Part shown: one piece after another, positions 1 through 15,000 of the stretch | Layout of the letters: the number at the start of each line of letters is the position of its first letter | Position numbering within the stretch: position 1 is the first letter of the stretch | From: Scolanthus callimorphus | Lineage: Eukaryota > Cnidaria > Anthozoa > Actiniaria > Edwardsiidae | Length of the DNA stretch: 64,000 bases | Assembly (NCBI GenBank): GCA_033964015.1 | Contig: CM066913.1 | Location: 33,803,577-33,867,576, forward strand | Direction: 5' to 3' | Program-made: the position numbers and the translations under genes | Notes under the pieces: generated by a model | Database searches by the model: none | Seen by the model: only the letters and a program-made list of their open reading frames with translations | Told to the model about the DNA's origin: nothing

Positions 1-3000
1 ACCATCGTTTTGCTTTTTCTCAACGCGGGTACCCTGTGGTAAATGCTTGATATTTTCATTGCTGAATTTCAGGATGTTCCACCGAAGGGATTTTTGGGAT
101 TTTTAGTATGTTACTAAGGTCCCTCAAAGCCTTCATTCTGCAGTGAAACAAATTCTTTTGCAATTTGTTTGACTGAAAATCATAGATTGACTGGACTATG
201 TGCCGAGGCTCCAGTTTGACGTCACGTCTCCTACGTTTACCACAGGCAGCCCGCCCAGAGCCCACCGTAGGTGTCATTTTTACCTGCATTGTACAACCAC
301 AGGAGCGTCCCCGGTTCTCTGCTGAGAGATCTGGAGCTCATCATGCAGACTCAACACACTTTGTGCTCTCTCGGGAATGCACTTATCTGACCAAGACTGG
401 TGCTGTAGGTGGGTCACGTCCATCGTTTTCTGACAAAAGAAGATTTCGTTATTTTTATCAGGATTGCTCTGGCGAGCAACGCCCAGATGGATGTCGCATA
501 CTATTGACGCGCAGGTTATGAGACAGTATGAGAGTAGGCAATACCGCACTCTTACTAAGAGTGCAGCGAGTTTCTTTCCGGCGTAACTAATTGTGAATAA
601 ATAGGAAATCGAATTCAGTCGAACGCAGTCTTTTGATGAATTCGATTATGTTGGACAATCTACTGAAATCGAATGATGAAAATGTTGTTAATTCGATTTA
701 ATTGATTATCGAACCATGTTGCCTTTTATCGCGCTAAGAATAATTCGCCAATTCATTAGGCACGACTGGTATAGCTATAACTACATCTTTCTACCTTAGA
801 GTTTTTAAGTTACTGGTGCTCCATTCTCGAACCAGAGCTCCCTGGCTCGTCACCTCGCGGAGGAGGCTGACACATACGTATAAGGAAATAATGTCTGAAT
901 GTGAGAATGTGTCACGATTACTTGTAGAGCGCGTACAAGTCGAAGCCATAGGTTGAAAAGACGACCAGCACATGAATGCCAGTGTTATTTCGCCAGTGTT
1001 AGTTATTTTTAAATGTGAGATTAAGCTGCTTTTTATGTACGCATGCGCGCCGTTTTAGCCAATGAGCGAAGGCTCTCAAATGGCTGCCGCCAGAGTCTTC
1101 ACTGAGAGGTGACGAGCCGGGAAGCACTGGGTACGAATATGTCAGGTGCTCAGTCTTTCCTCAAAACGCTTTACCGATATCCAGACGAACGTCATCATGG
1201 ACATCATGTCACCTACCGATTTACGAGACACTCTCAGTTTACTAGAGAGGATGTCCATATTGCTTTGTGAAGTGATAAGCGTCACTATGGTGTCCCCATA
1301 CGTGACGGAACCCTCTTCAGGCCAATAACGAGGGAAGCTCTGAAACGGGGAATGAGACTCATGGTTGGATATGACCGCAGGAAAATTGTCGATCGCACCC
1401 GCCGGCAGGAACCTTACAACACAGCTGTGTGATTGAGATACCCCTACTAAACACAGAGATATATTTAGATCGTTTTTCTATTGTTCTATGCCGCCGTGAC
1501 CATAACTTCGAGTCTATTTTAGTTGACTAGCGACAGAACGACACAGAACGATAAAACAATACACAAAAAGGAGCTGCAGAAAGCCAAAAATTATGACGCA
1601 AATGAAATGCAAGTGCAGCAGTGTTTGCTTATAAAACATAATGGTAAGCTAAGAGGGAGAAGGGAACGTGAGAAAGGAGTAGATGCTAGTTAAGAAAAAC
1701 GATTTTGTTGCGGGACAAAGTTTTATTGGAACAATCGTTACATAGAGTTGAACTAACCTGGTCTCCTTCCTGTAGATTGTTAAGCATGACGATAGTACCG
1801 ATATCATAATCTGCTATCATCCGCCAGAAGTCTGCCATCGTGTTCTCCATCGGTGCAGGCGTCAGTATAAAGGCGTTACGATCTCGATGGGCCTGTAGAC
1901 AAAGCAGACAGAAAAATAGATCAAAACGCCATTGAAACCTCGAGGGTAACCAGCAATGTATTTTTAAAAAGCGTCACCTTAACAGTGTGACATATGACGT
2001 ATAAAGTGTAAAGATTTATGAATTGTAACGTAGGAAAAGTGACGCATGAAATGTGACGTATGAAGTGTGATGAATGAAGTGTGACATATGAGATCTGCGA
2101 TGTTTGAAGTGTGGTGTATGAAGAGTGACGATGAAATGTGTGACGTAATATGATATATATAAGAAAAGTGACGTATAAAGTGTGATACACCTCAGTGTGT
2201 AGTGTGTCGTATGACGTGTTGCGTATGAAGCGTGACGTATGAAGTGTGATGTATGACGTGTGACGTATGAAGTGTGACGCTTAAAATGTTGACGCATGAT
2301 TTATGAAGTGTGACATAAATTTCCACTTCCTTGCATTTTACCTGTTGAAGTTTAGGACGTCGGATTGTCATTGACAGGGAAAGAGACAACTCAAACACTT
2401 ACGTCAATAAATGTGGCATTGATATAGTCTTTCTCTGATGGGTGATTTTTGTGGAGGATAACTCGGCAACGGTTCACTGCAAAGTGAAAATACAATATAA
2501 TACAAAACACAATACAATAACATTTTTCAAACAAATTACTAGAATGTACTGTGTGCGCTCAGGTTACTAAGGGGTGCGTTATGGCAACATAGCCGCAATG
2601 AGTCTGCCAGCTAATCCACAGGAATCCCATAAAATTGTTAAAATGGCCTCAACGATAGTACGCGCACTCTGATTGGCTGATCAGTGGGCATCCCATACCC
2701 GTAATGCCTGCGCTATCCATAATGCCCAATCGCATTTCACGACGCACGAAAAATCATCTTGAAATCAAATTTAAGAACAATGAAATCTCTACTGCAAATT
2801 GGAAAATAAAGGCCGGATTTTCAAAGCAGAGCAAAAACGTTTCTCTAAACTAATACTCGAGCTGAGCCAGAAAAAATGAAAGCAAAAGCTGAAGACGGAG
2901 CTAAAATTCATTATTAATCAAGATCTTTGGCGACGTCATTGTTTACATTCAAGAAATTATAAAACGGTGCATCTAGCTTTGAAAATCATTTCAGGTATTT

Positions 3001-6000
3001 CGTGATTTTTCAAAATAAGTTGTAATAAAACGTTATACTCTATTATTATATGGCAACGATAGTACACGCGCTCTGATTGGCTAACGAGCGGGCGTAACTC
3101 TCCGTAATGCCCACGGGCATTATGGAAATTCTTAATGCCCGCTCGCAGTTCACGACTGACAAGCATTCATCTCCTTGAAATGACACAAATTCAAAAAGAT
3201 TTTCAGAGAAATTTACAACAAGGAATACATGACACAGTATAACACAAATCTAACTTGTGACAAGAGGAAAATAAAGGCCTAAATATCAGAAATGACCTGT
3301 TTACAAAAGCAAACAGAGCCAAAAAGTTACTGAACTCTAAGAAATTCGAGTCTATCCGGAGAAATTGAGAACTAAGGGAGTCAAAATAGCAGCAAAAGAT
3401 AAAAGCTACATGTAAAGTCAAAATTTAATGGGAATTCAAGAAACTTGAGAACTAAAAATAATAACAGAAAGCGAGTTCAAACTTTGTGCCTACCGATACT
3501 GATAGTGAAGTCGTTCATTGTTTTTCTCTCTCCATCTCCTCGAGTTAAATTCATTCTTACTTGACGTTTGCTTTTGCACAAAAGCCGGCTAAAATAAGCA
3601 TTGCAATTTTCTGGAGGATAGCTTGTGAAGTATCTTCTTCCGTATTCATTAAAGGCCTTTTCCTAGTGCAAAAAAGCAATGTTTTCCCCAATGGTGCTAA
3701 AAAAGTTGAGCTGACGTCGAAGACTTGCTTCCCGGTTGCTTGCCGTTTGAAACTTCTGTAACTCCCTCAAAAGTTTCTCACAAATGACTAAACAACATTA
3801 TAAAATATCTGTAAAAGAAAGGATTCCGAAGTATTTGACATCCATAAGAGATTGATTACATTAGATCAAGTCTGGCGTAGTTTGTACACACGGGTTTGTT
3901 CTATCAGTTTGACTCAGGAGAATGAAAAACTCTGAATGAACTGGAGCGCGACGCGGGCGCGTGTCTGAGTTATTTCGGCGGGAAAATGAACGAGGCGACT
4001 TCCGGTTCGTAAAAAGTTTGTAGAAAAAGTGCCATATAATAAACAACTTACTAACCGAGAGTGAGGGCATTACGTGAAATATCAAACCTCGGTTTTGGCG
4101 TATCAACCTCGCTATCGCTCGGTCGATACGCCAAAACCTCAGTTTGATATTTCACGCAATGCCCTCACTCTCGGTTAGTAAGTAGTTAAAAATTCTGCCT
4201 AAGAATATCAGTAAATTTTCCGTTACGAACTTTTCAAGATAAACATCTCTGATATAGCTCTTAAAAGCCTTACAAGTTGAGATAAATTACCATTTACTAT
4301 TTACAAACAGGAAAACAAAGAATCAAAGACGCGTAAAAGCATACAAGCAAGAAATGAGTGACAAATAATACTAACAAACAAACACACATACAAAAAATAC
4401 ACTTTGCTCTTCCCCTTACATGCCACTATATCAGGGTCTCTATTCTTGTCCACATTCTCGGATGACTGACCAATACTCGTGTCTTCGTCCGTGGTCTGAT
4501 CACTCGTCACGTAGTTCAGACGCTGCAAGATTAATGAGATGAGCTCAGTGGCTCCCGGACCTATGATGAACCTTAAATCAGATGCCTAGAATGTGAGTCG
4601 TGTAAGACATGTAGCAGAACTCGCGGAACATGTTACTTAAGCCTGGTGCACACTTGCGACATAACGACATAAGAAAAATGTCACGCGAACAAAATTTAGT
4701 GGTTTCAAGAAGTTGAAGTCGACAAAAAATAACATTAGATTGCTTTGGTGAAGTAATCTAACGAAGATCCATAGAAAATATTGATTGTTTCAATTATTTT
4801 CCCGTGCTTTTCTCGTTGCAACGTAAGGTCCCTATGTCGTTATGTCGCTAGTGTGCACCAGGCTTTAATGGGGAATGGAACAATGGAACACTCGACTACA
4901 AAACTCACGAAACAAAATAAAACGAGAGACAATGAGGTGTTTTAAGCAATAGCGTTAGATCTTCCGAGTAAGCTCCTACTCGTCTGTCAAATGCCAGTTC
5001 ATGGTTTTTTAAGCAACACGACAAGTCATTGTGAAAGTAATAAAAGGGGATCAACAGTGGACGACTTCGCGATTCCAACAAAAATGTCCTTGAATTTCGG
5101 TCAAAATTCACGGACGAAGCCAATTCCCGGAAACTTCTTTCGATTTTTTTTTTTGGAGAAACTCTGGCGCAAGCTAAGGGTGGACACTTTTTTTTATTAT
5201 ATTACTGTATTTGAGGAATTTTCGCTGCCGTCGATGCAAACGGGTCAGCCGGCGTGAAATGGAAAACTTCCTTCCTGCTTGTGACCTCTTGTAGTAAAAC
5301 CATTGTATTCGCTACTTTTCCAATTGCTACTTGCGAAAGAGGGAAACAAAATTTCAGTACTTAATCATACTGACCTGAAATTCTGAAGCGTATCCAGAAA
5401 GCTGTCGACGCTGATCTACGATCTCGAGTTTGTTAGTAGCGATGGCGAGATTCTGACTGGCGATTTCAGTGTTACCGCACGAGAGAGCCTCAAGTACAGC
5501 AAGATGAATGAATACGTACTGCTCCTGAAGAATGGAAAGAAGGTATTGAATACATCTAATTTAAAGAAAGGTTACACTTTCACAACCGTCTGTTGTAGCC
5601 CGCCATGAGAGCATATAGGTCACTGCATATAGGACACTGCGCCAATTAATATAAGTGAGAAATCCTAACACGACGACTTTATTTAAGAGAAACCAACAGA
5701 GTATGATCCGACTACAAATGGCCGACCTGAGAGAGAGCGAGACGGCCTGGGTCTAGTCCAAACACAGGTAACCCAGTGGCGCTGGTAATTAAGATAAATA
5801 GCCATACTTATCACCCTGCTTATCCCAAATGATTCTACGATACATCACTCGCAATGCGTTCTGTGCTGGGCTAGTAACACGATATTTGTGTTCTTTCCCT
5901 AGCATCTCCCATCACACATCACAGGCAGTTTATACCATTTCGGAAATTGTTGTATGCCAGTCTTCAATAAAATACTATTCTATACTATCAGAAACACATA

Positions 6001-9000
6001 AGTGAGTTGAAACGTGTAACAAACATACATTGCTTTTGTGCCAAGCTGCGAAATATTCGCAGAATAAACAATTGAACAGATTTTGAAAATAATGTTGTTG
6101 CAAGACTTCAAGATGTTAAATGTTAGCTTATTATCAATTACCACTATTGCTCTACTTTATTTGAGCGAAAAATGAAATATATTGAAGAGAAAACCTGCTT
6201 GGGTTAGCAGTCGAGAGTTCATTATTGACCAAATATGGTCATAAACTGGCCACGAATAATCCACAGCTTGGTTCGCCGTTACATGTTTCAACTAAGTTAT
6301 ATGTTTCTGAATATTATTGATTCTCGATGCGTTTGTGAGGAGCGTTTCTGGTTGGCAGATATTGCCACAAGTTCTGGCTCGGGCGTGTGTGATACAGGGG
6401 GCGCGTTACAATACTAATTTTGCTAGCTATGAATTTGAAGATAGAAAGTCTACTTTCCATAGGAATCGAAAAAACTAGTGATTGAAATAATATCAATTTG
6501 GTGCAATGGCTACCATGATATGCAAATTCAGCCTAGGTTGATTTGTAACCCTGGGGAGCAGATTCAAACGTTTTGGTAATAAGACCTTTTCAAGTAAATG
6601 TAACACCCTTGCTTACCGATGTCTGAACCATATGTTGTCTGTCCTTTCTAATGGACACAACATAATTGTTGATGTCAATGTTTCGTAGCTTTTTCGCGCG
6701 CTCCAACATGGCGTCAATCACTATATAGGCCCCTGTACGACCAACTCCAGCACTAGAGAAAAACAGATTGTTATGTCACAGATTGTAGTGTTGCAGGCTG
6801 TTCCCTCGTGAAGGCCGGGCTTGAGCCAAATGGATTGCCCCAACAACTCGGGCTGTACAGGCTACAACCGCTTCACATATTTTCTTGAACATATCCTGCC
6901 TGAATGTCGAACAGCAGTAACTAACGGGAGCCGCGTTTTTTTTTGCTCCCGAGCCCTGGAGCCCCATGATGTTTTTCTTCCTGATCCCAGAATGATGTTT
7001 GCTCCCGAGCCCGGAAGCCCCAATCATTTTCACTGCGGATACGGCATTGCCACTCATAGTACTCATAGCTGCCATGATTTTGTGACCTTACTAAATACAT
7101 GAAGACTAAATGTAATGCACTAGTATACCGCAAATCGTAAATATCCGCCCGCATTGCTTTAAAAAAAAACGTGTAATGAGTTATGTACTTTATCACGTTT
7201 CCTTCTATTTCTTTTCTTTTCAAGATACACTAATGGGAAACGTACATGTTTTGACTAGCAAACCGATCGGGAAGCGTTCATTCGTAACCGGCTAGCTACA
7301 GCGTAATACGGTTTTGGCGTTAAACAAAGGCTGCGTATTCGTACTCAGTTTTGACCTTATATGGTAAAATAACGTCACAGTCCTATAGTATCACAAATTA
7401 TCATATTAATAGTCTACTGACCTGCAGTGCACCACCATTGGTCCAGCGTTGTCTGGTGTCATAGCGTGAACCTTTCGTCTGAACCCTAACACAGCTGTAG
7501 CGTATCTTGGAACACCCTTGTCAGGCCACACGGTGAAATGAAATTGGCGAACGTAACGCGTCTCTTTGGTGCCAGCCTAAAGTAAATATCCACAACAAAA
7601 TTTTATTCGAGCTGTCAAAACAAATACAGGGGCATAACAATAAGCCTTCACTTTTGGCAGCGCATTATGTCTACCATTTCTACACTTCTGATACTTTTTT
7701 TTTCGAGCCAGACAATTTAGACATACCAAAATTATTGGACCTTCGAGCCGGACAATAGAGACGTACGACAATTAATTATGACGTGTTGGTCCTTCGAGCC
7801 GGATAGAGGTTTCAATGTGTTTGTGCCATAATAGGCCCTTTTGCTGTATTTTCGCAAGAAATATCGTTGGACATAGCCATAGTGACGTTGATGAGGATTC
7901 TTGAGAGAAGGTCAAAACAATACTTTTCTTAGAGGTCTTGTGGGTCCACTTTCACCTTAAATCCCAGGCCTATTTTCTCGAAGGACGTATTAAGGGCACC
8001 CGATTTTACAGCAAAAAAGTGATGTGTGGAGTGTGACGCATGACTGAAGTCCACAATTGTGTCCCCGAAGGGACAAGTGCGAAGGGAACGTAATCCTAAT
8101 TGTGTAGCGTTGAGTTCTCTGCCTCTTTTACACACCTTTGCTGAATGGGGCGGTCATACAAGTTTTGCTAACCGGTTTGCCGTAACTCAGTGTAAGCTGA
8201 GTGTAAGCGCACAACGCAAGTATGAGGGAACGCACTTCACTAACCAATGATTAACTAATAAAAATGATGTTTTCTAGTACCATACCCTGCTGATGATGAA
8301 AGTCCTGATGGCGTAATTGGCGAACACTTCAGTCTTGTGGCAGTTGACAGATACGGTTCCGTACGTGTCCCTATCCTCGGGCCAATACTGATTGCACTTG
8401 GTCTAAGAGTGGAAGAAGGAAAAAGGCCAAAAACTAAGGAAAGCGAGCGAGTCGAGCATGTGAGGCGATTTTCTTGCATTGTTCTTGTAAGAGACAGACC
8501 ATGTTTTCATTTTAAAAGTATTTTTAAAAGCATTCTTGACTTTTACAGAGTAACCGTGATCGAAACATCTTCGCGAGGTAGCTCATGCGAAAGTCAGAGC
8601 GCATTTCGCGAATATATATTTTCGTCTACAACTTTAAAAATATACTCGCTATGAGCTTCAATCTTGGAGAATATAAGCAGGCATCTTTTGGCAATATGTG
8701 CGCATTATCTGATATCAATTAACGTTAATACTTTTAATAATATCTGAGCTTAACTGGACCCCTTCCTTGAGAGATCAACCCTGCGCAAAAAAGGTTTAAA
8801 AAGTTTGGTCTTTTTGAACGAAACTCTGTTAATCGTATTGAAGTCAGTTGAACTAAGTGTTAACGTTTCAGGAAATTTGTTGGAAGCAAAGTGCCTACGA
8901 CCAAACCTCTAAAATAGGCACTTTGACCTTAATGGTAAAATGACGTTACAGTTGTATTTATCTTCACTCAATTTGAAAATGACGAAAAGTTGTTTAGAAA

Positions 9001-12000
9001 GTTATCTTCTTTTTGGAAGTAAGCATTTTCATTCGAATAACAAGCCCGAGCTGAAAAGGTAAAACATACCTTCCCAAGCTCAACAAGGTTGGTAAGCATG
9101 ATGATCGAAGAAGTGTTTTGTTCCCAAATCATTCGCCAGAATCCCTCAAATGCAGGGGGTACCGGACCTGAGACCCAAGAAAAAAGAACAAATAATATAG
9201 GCATAATAAACAAAGCAAAGAAACCAGATGGCAAATTCATTGGCTTTATTTCTTCCACAGTTTAAACAGTTTGCGAGGACTCTCTGCCAGTCTGTATTTT
9301 TCTTTTCCAACTTCGTAAAAGAGACTATTAAGGACCAACTAACTGGTTCGTTAGCTCTTCCCTGGGACACCAGATCCACAAGAAGGCACCCTTCCGTTAA
9401 TCATATAACCTATGGCCACAATCATCGACTTAAACACTTTTTTTTCGTGAGTTGTACGAGTGTGCAAACTTCTTCCTTCAAAATGCTATAGACTGTTGCT
9501 TTGCCGGCCTACAAAGCGGTTTCCTCGATCTCCTGCAATTCGACTATTTTATTCTAACTAGAGTACTAAAGGGGGAGCATTCATTGGCTGATTGTATTTT
9601 TAACCGCACCGGGGGGGTTGAGGACCTATGGAAAATTTTCCAGGGGCTTGTATTGGACTCTGGAAATTCCACGGGAGGGGGCGTGTCTGGCGCTTGGAAA
9701 TTCCAAGGGGGAAAGGTAAAAAAGGTGACTTTCCAGGGACATTTTACCCCAAAATAGATTTTCCAGGGTATTTCGCCAGAAAAATGAAAATTCCAGGGGA
9801 GGGGGTCCTTTATGAGGCTGGAAATTCCAGGGGAGGGGGTCTGATTCACTAGTGGAAATTCCAGGGAGGGGGTCTTTTTGATGGAGGTCCTCAACCCCCC
9901 CTGTGCGGTTTAAAAATGCAATCAGCCATTCTAGCATGCTAAAAAGGATTCTGTTCTGTTTGATTGAAGAAAACAACTGCACATAATGGGCTACGCTATC
10001 ATACCTTGCGATGCTATGTACGCCTTGGGCTTGCCATCATATCCCTAAATGTAAGATCAAATTTAACTGACATTTAACTTATTTTAAATTCCATAATTAT
10101 TGTAGCTTATGGAGAGTAGTTGATAGTGAACGACTATGCCTCTGTAGCGAGGCAATAAGCAATGTTATGTTTCGTCTCGAGCAATATGTTCTTGTATCAG
10201 CAGGATGCAAGATGAAGTTCAGGCCAGTTTACATTTTTGACTGCAGGGACGTATGACTTTGTCGCATCTGTCACAATGAGTGTTCTCGCATACACGCTGA
10301 ACTACAAAAACATTATAGCGTAAACAAGAGGTTCAGCGCCATCTCAACGATTTCTGCCGGGCGATTGCCGCATTGATTTCAAACATTTAGCAACTTGACA
10401 GAATCACAATTGTAAACCGGTCTTTAGACTTACCCGTAGGAAGGACGCGTTTACATAGTCCGAGTTGTTATCGCCATCTATGAGCTCAAGTACCACCCGC
10501 GAGTGGTCATCTGGGAAAGAAAAAAAGAAATCATTGTAAGTTACGCTTGAAAGCATAGCAATCAGCCCTGCAGCCAACCAGAACCAGGAAATAGACACGA
10601 TCGTTTTGGTTTCCTGCAAGGTTCCAGCTTACCAGCCGGCCCTTTTTTCTGAATTAGGGGAGCCCCTTTTGAACTATTCTAGTAACTAACTGTTTGTTCG
10701 CCTCTAACTGGATTGCTTATGAGGTCCGATAACCGGGACGCTTGTGTATGGCCGCACGAGACTCGGTCAGGAGGCAAGCTCAGAGGAGTGTGACAATCTC
10801 GTCACAAGCGTCTTCGGTCGTTTCGGCCAGCGGACAGCGACGAGCCTTGGGGGTATACTCTACTACGCCTTCCGCTGGACAGACGACCGAAGATTCCGGG
10901 GACAAGAATGAGGATTGTGACAGATCCTCCATTTTGTAATCCATCGGTCGAGAGTAAGATCAGTTCTAAACTCACTTATTGTTGTTTTCTTGCGCCAAGC
11001 AAGCAAACAACTGACTACTTACATGCCACGATGTTTGCATAACGATTTTTCTGTTTGTTTTCTGGCTTTCTGGCGACATCCCATGGAAATTGCTGTTCAT
11101 TCTCCAATTTCTTCAACCAAAAACAAAAACAAAAAAGGCAAAATTTACAGTAAAAACAACGCTTGTACTCATACAATTTGAATGCCATTCTCATTGATGG
11201 AGTCTTTGTGGTCGACTGATGCAAGAATCCCGTGGTGAATTCAGTCAGAGTACGATCGAGCAGAATATATAGGAAACAATTAATTGGTAAAAACCTTGTA
11301 CTCCTCATGGAGAGCGGCGTATTCGTTACTCTTTATCTTTGTCACATATTCTGAAAACTGAGTGATGGGAATGGGCTTGCAACGGTTGTTCCACGTGTCA
11401 TCATAAATGCCTTCGTTAACATCACCTGATGAAAAAGTTATCAAGTTTCATCTTTCAATATTTGATTAGTAACGGTTTGCTAGCACGTAGAGCATGTTGG
11501 TTACGTGTAGAAATACAAAAATCTGAATATATTCGAGAAACTGCAAATATAACCAGAACCAAACTTTCACATTTTTTTTTTCTAGAAATGTAACCGAACA
11601 AGTTTTGCAATACCTACGGTACCCTATGCCAGAGTGTCCAAGCGTCGTCCATCTTGAGCCAAATTAAACTTTGGAAGTTTAAGAGACTTCTTTTGTGTGA
11701 GACTTCTTTTGTTAGGCGGTCTTATCGCAAAAATTAAGCTGTGCCGAAGCAATAAAAATTTGGTTCAGTGTGGCACCTCACTTTTTCAATTTGAAGGTTG
11801 GTGTTTGCTCCTGCATAGTTTGGTGAGACACTTGTTGTAATTTTAATTCGGGATATACCTAAGCAATTTGGATCCCCCTGGAATATAACACTGCGTTCAA
11901 CACATGACTAGTATTCTTGTTGTTGTTACTTCAGACTAGAAAACCGTGGTTCTTCCTACCGGCAGGTGATTGTTGGTGTTCCTCTAATACTTCTTGCTCT

Positions 12001-15000
12001 CTGTTGTCCAGTTCATCTAGTCTCACATCACTTTTTCTGTCACGGGACGTTTGCGATTGCTTCCTGTAAAAAGAAATTGGGTATAGAGTGTTGTGCAAAA
12101 TGGGTGGTAAGCAACAGACAAACTCGGAAGACCGATGGTGATAATTTCATGGGAGAAGACAATTATTATATAGAGGATATTACAGGGTGGCGAGAAGATA
12201 TAAGTTTTATTTTCGAGTGGCAAGAACAATATTTTACGAATGAGCGTAGCGAATGAGTAAAATACTATTTTTGACAAGAGAAAATAAAACTCATACCTTC
12301 AAGCCACCGTGTAATTTTCTTTTTATTATACAGACAAACCAGAACAATTATTCCAAATTGATTTCCAAGAACTTTCGTTTTGAACGATATCCTCACTAGT
12401 GAGGATATGGAAAATATGTCACTAAGGCCCCGGATGTAGCTCCGTATGAGATCTACGAGTGGCGTATTTTCCCAGTAAAACACTCGTATAATAAATCTAG
12501 TTACGTACCGTTTATAAAGTAAACCAACGACTAAGACCACCAAGGCCACAATAAGGACAGCTACAACCGCTCCTGCGATAACACCGGCGGATGGGGGAGT
12601 GCTGACTGTTTTTACCGTATGAGGCGTAGCTAGGAAAAAGGAGCGAGCTCAAGTCAATATGTAACCTTATACAGGGGAGCCCATTCGCCCTGGACCTATT
12701 CGTGTGTGAACTCCCGGGCTAATGAACCGATTGACTATGAGTCTCTTTATGACATGAGTCCAGTCTAACATTTCTAGAAATTTTCCGATTTGTAAGGAAA
12801 GATTGGCAACCAATGTTGAGTCGATTATGTGATGCTTCCTTTGGGTGGATACGTTCTGCACTGCTGCACTCGGTCAAGTAAGACAGACTTGACAATTGTA
12901 GCCACCCAAAGGAATCATCATGTCGATTTGAGTTAGATGACGACAAGGTTTACTCTATTTTCCATATAATTAAAGTTTTGTTGTTTTTGTGATTCCTCGC
13001 GGGCTGCCTGTGTGTTTTTACACAGGCTAACTCCTCATTAGCCTCTTTGGCTGAGAAAAAAACATGGCGTCCAAGAGAACGATGTTTCTCAAACATCTGC
13101 AAGTTCTTTTGAATTGTCCTGCCTTTATTGCAAATATTCGAGGTAAAATACTTACAGACCTTCCAAATAAGTAGATGATTTCCTTATAAGGAGTTTTGCA
13201 TCGTGAGCAAGTCGGCAGTGTTTGGCGAAATCTTCTGGATCTGACACGCAACCTCTTTTCTATATATGCGTTGTGCAAACTAAAATTATCTAAAAGGTTG
13301 GCAAATCAGGGCTAGAAGCGTATAGGAGCCCTTCTTAGATCGCCTTGGGTTTGTTCCCTTATCATTTCTTATAAGGGGCCGCTTTATATCCTGCTCATAT
13401 AAAGAACTTTGTACCTGGAATAATTGCAGCCAATGCGACTTCTCCAGCTAGGTCCTAACACAGGTGAAATTAGTGATCAGAGCAGTCATTGCATGTGTCT
13501 ATAAGGGCATTCAAAATGGATGACATAAACAATGAAGACGATCATTTCCATACAAAACCTACAACCAAACTGTATGAGGCCTACTGTCAAAGTCCATAAT
13601 GTATTAAGAAAGACTGATGAATGGACCGGTATAGGGACTAGAACTTAGATGCCAATGGAAGTGTCCTCTTTTATCAGTTGGTGGTGTGACCAGATCCATA
13701 ATATCATTCACTCACTGTCCATTCCATAGAGGGTCACTTATTTCATTTTGTGTTACCTGTTCTGATGACATCAGGCAAATGGTTACCTTAAACGGCTATA
13801 TTAGAAAATTGCCCATGTGCGCTCTTAGAAATTATCAGAACGCTAAATTAGTGCTAAAATCAGATCGCTAATTACCATGCCCTTTAGGGGAGACTAAAGT
13901 GGTAAAAGGATCCACCTGTGCCCAAATTAGAAAATTAGATGGTTAATTGGCGAAAAATATTACATCACTTCAACAATGTAATTGATTGATATAACGAATG
14001 CGTGTAATAAATTGAATTGAATTTAACTTTAAAATCTGTTACCTTGTTGAGTGTATATGTCATAGCCCGGATGTAGATTTTGTAGTTTTGTGACTCATCA
14101 AGTTGCACATTGTCAAAGGTCTTCTTCAGACCACGATACGTATCCCCCTTGCCCACTATCATCCATCTATCGGTGCCCATACTAGTGGCCGGTAGCTCTG
14201 CCGTGATATAGTAATGAAGAATTTTCTCCTCGGCTGTGCGGTAGTCATAGAGATTTTTAGCCTCCGAGTCGGTAAGGTTATTGTTCTCTGACTTCTCTCT
14301 ATAGATTATGATCTGGTACCAGCTAGACAATAACATGGTGATTAGCAAAAAAGGCAACTCAAGCCATTATCCTTGTAACGTCATTCAGTATCTGATATTT
14401 TTTTTATGTTATCGCTATGTCGAGAGACGATCACAGAAGTAATGATGTCCTTCTGGGTCAACACTAGGGCTGAAACATGTCAAGGGCATTCAGGGGCGTT
14501 TTGCGGGCACTGCCGTCGTCCTTGCGGGAGTCCTTGTGGGCATTGAGGGCGTCTTGCATGTTCTGAAAAGGTTCTTTGAAGGGTCTTGAAAGGGTTCTAA
14601 AGGGTTCTGGAGGTGTTCTGAGAAAAGGGTTCTGTAGGATAGACTAGCCATACTTGTTTTACGAGGGACATTGATATTTATATTTTATAAGTTGTGTGCG
14701 ATTTCGGATACTGTGAGATGGACATAGACAGTGTTAGGTTACTCTATTGCCCCCGAGAACAAAATTTTTTTTTTATCTATTGTCTTGAAAAAAGGTAAGG
14801 GGTAAGGGGTATCCTTCTATTGTGTCTTGATATTCGACGTCATTACTCAGCGGCTCCGCACCGGGCTCCTTGCTGAAAGTGAGCTCCTGCTCAATCGCAT
14901 CCTCGCCTGCTCACCCGCAAAACAAATCCTAACACGGTACGCCCTATACCACCAGGCACCAAATTGATGCGATAGTAGTCTCCTTTATTCTAGTCTAGGA

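Noticed and set aside
56..289. Minus-strand frame reading GSGRAACG directly after the VVVQC exon, resembling the rest of a PTP signature loop
   Set aside because: A GTAAAA donor follows QC in the right phase, the continuation is in another frame, and what follows the motif does not resemble a PTP domain. Probably coincidence inside the intron.
6821..7223. Overlapping frames of about 100 codons on both strands
   Set aside because: They sit in an intron over locally duplicated CCCGAGCCC words and show no conserved motif.
12667..13278. Minus-strand frames between the transmembrane exon and exon 21
   Set aside because: No FN3 or linker similarity and no matching splice phases; only the 40-nt micro-exon fits.
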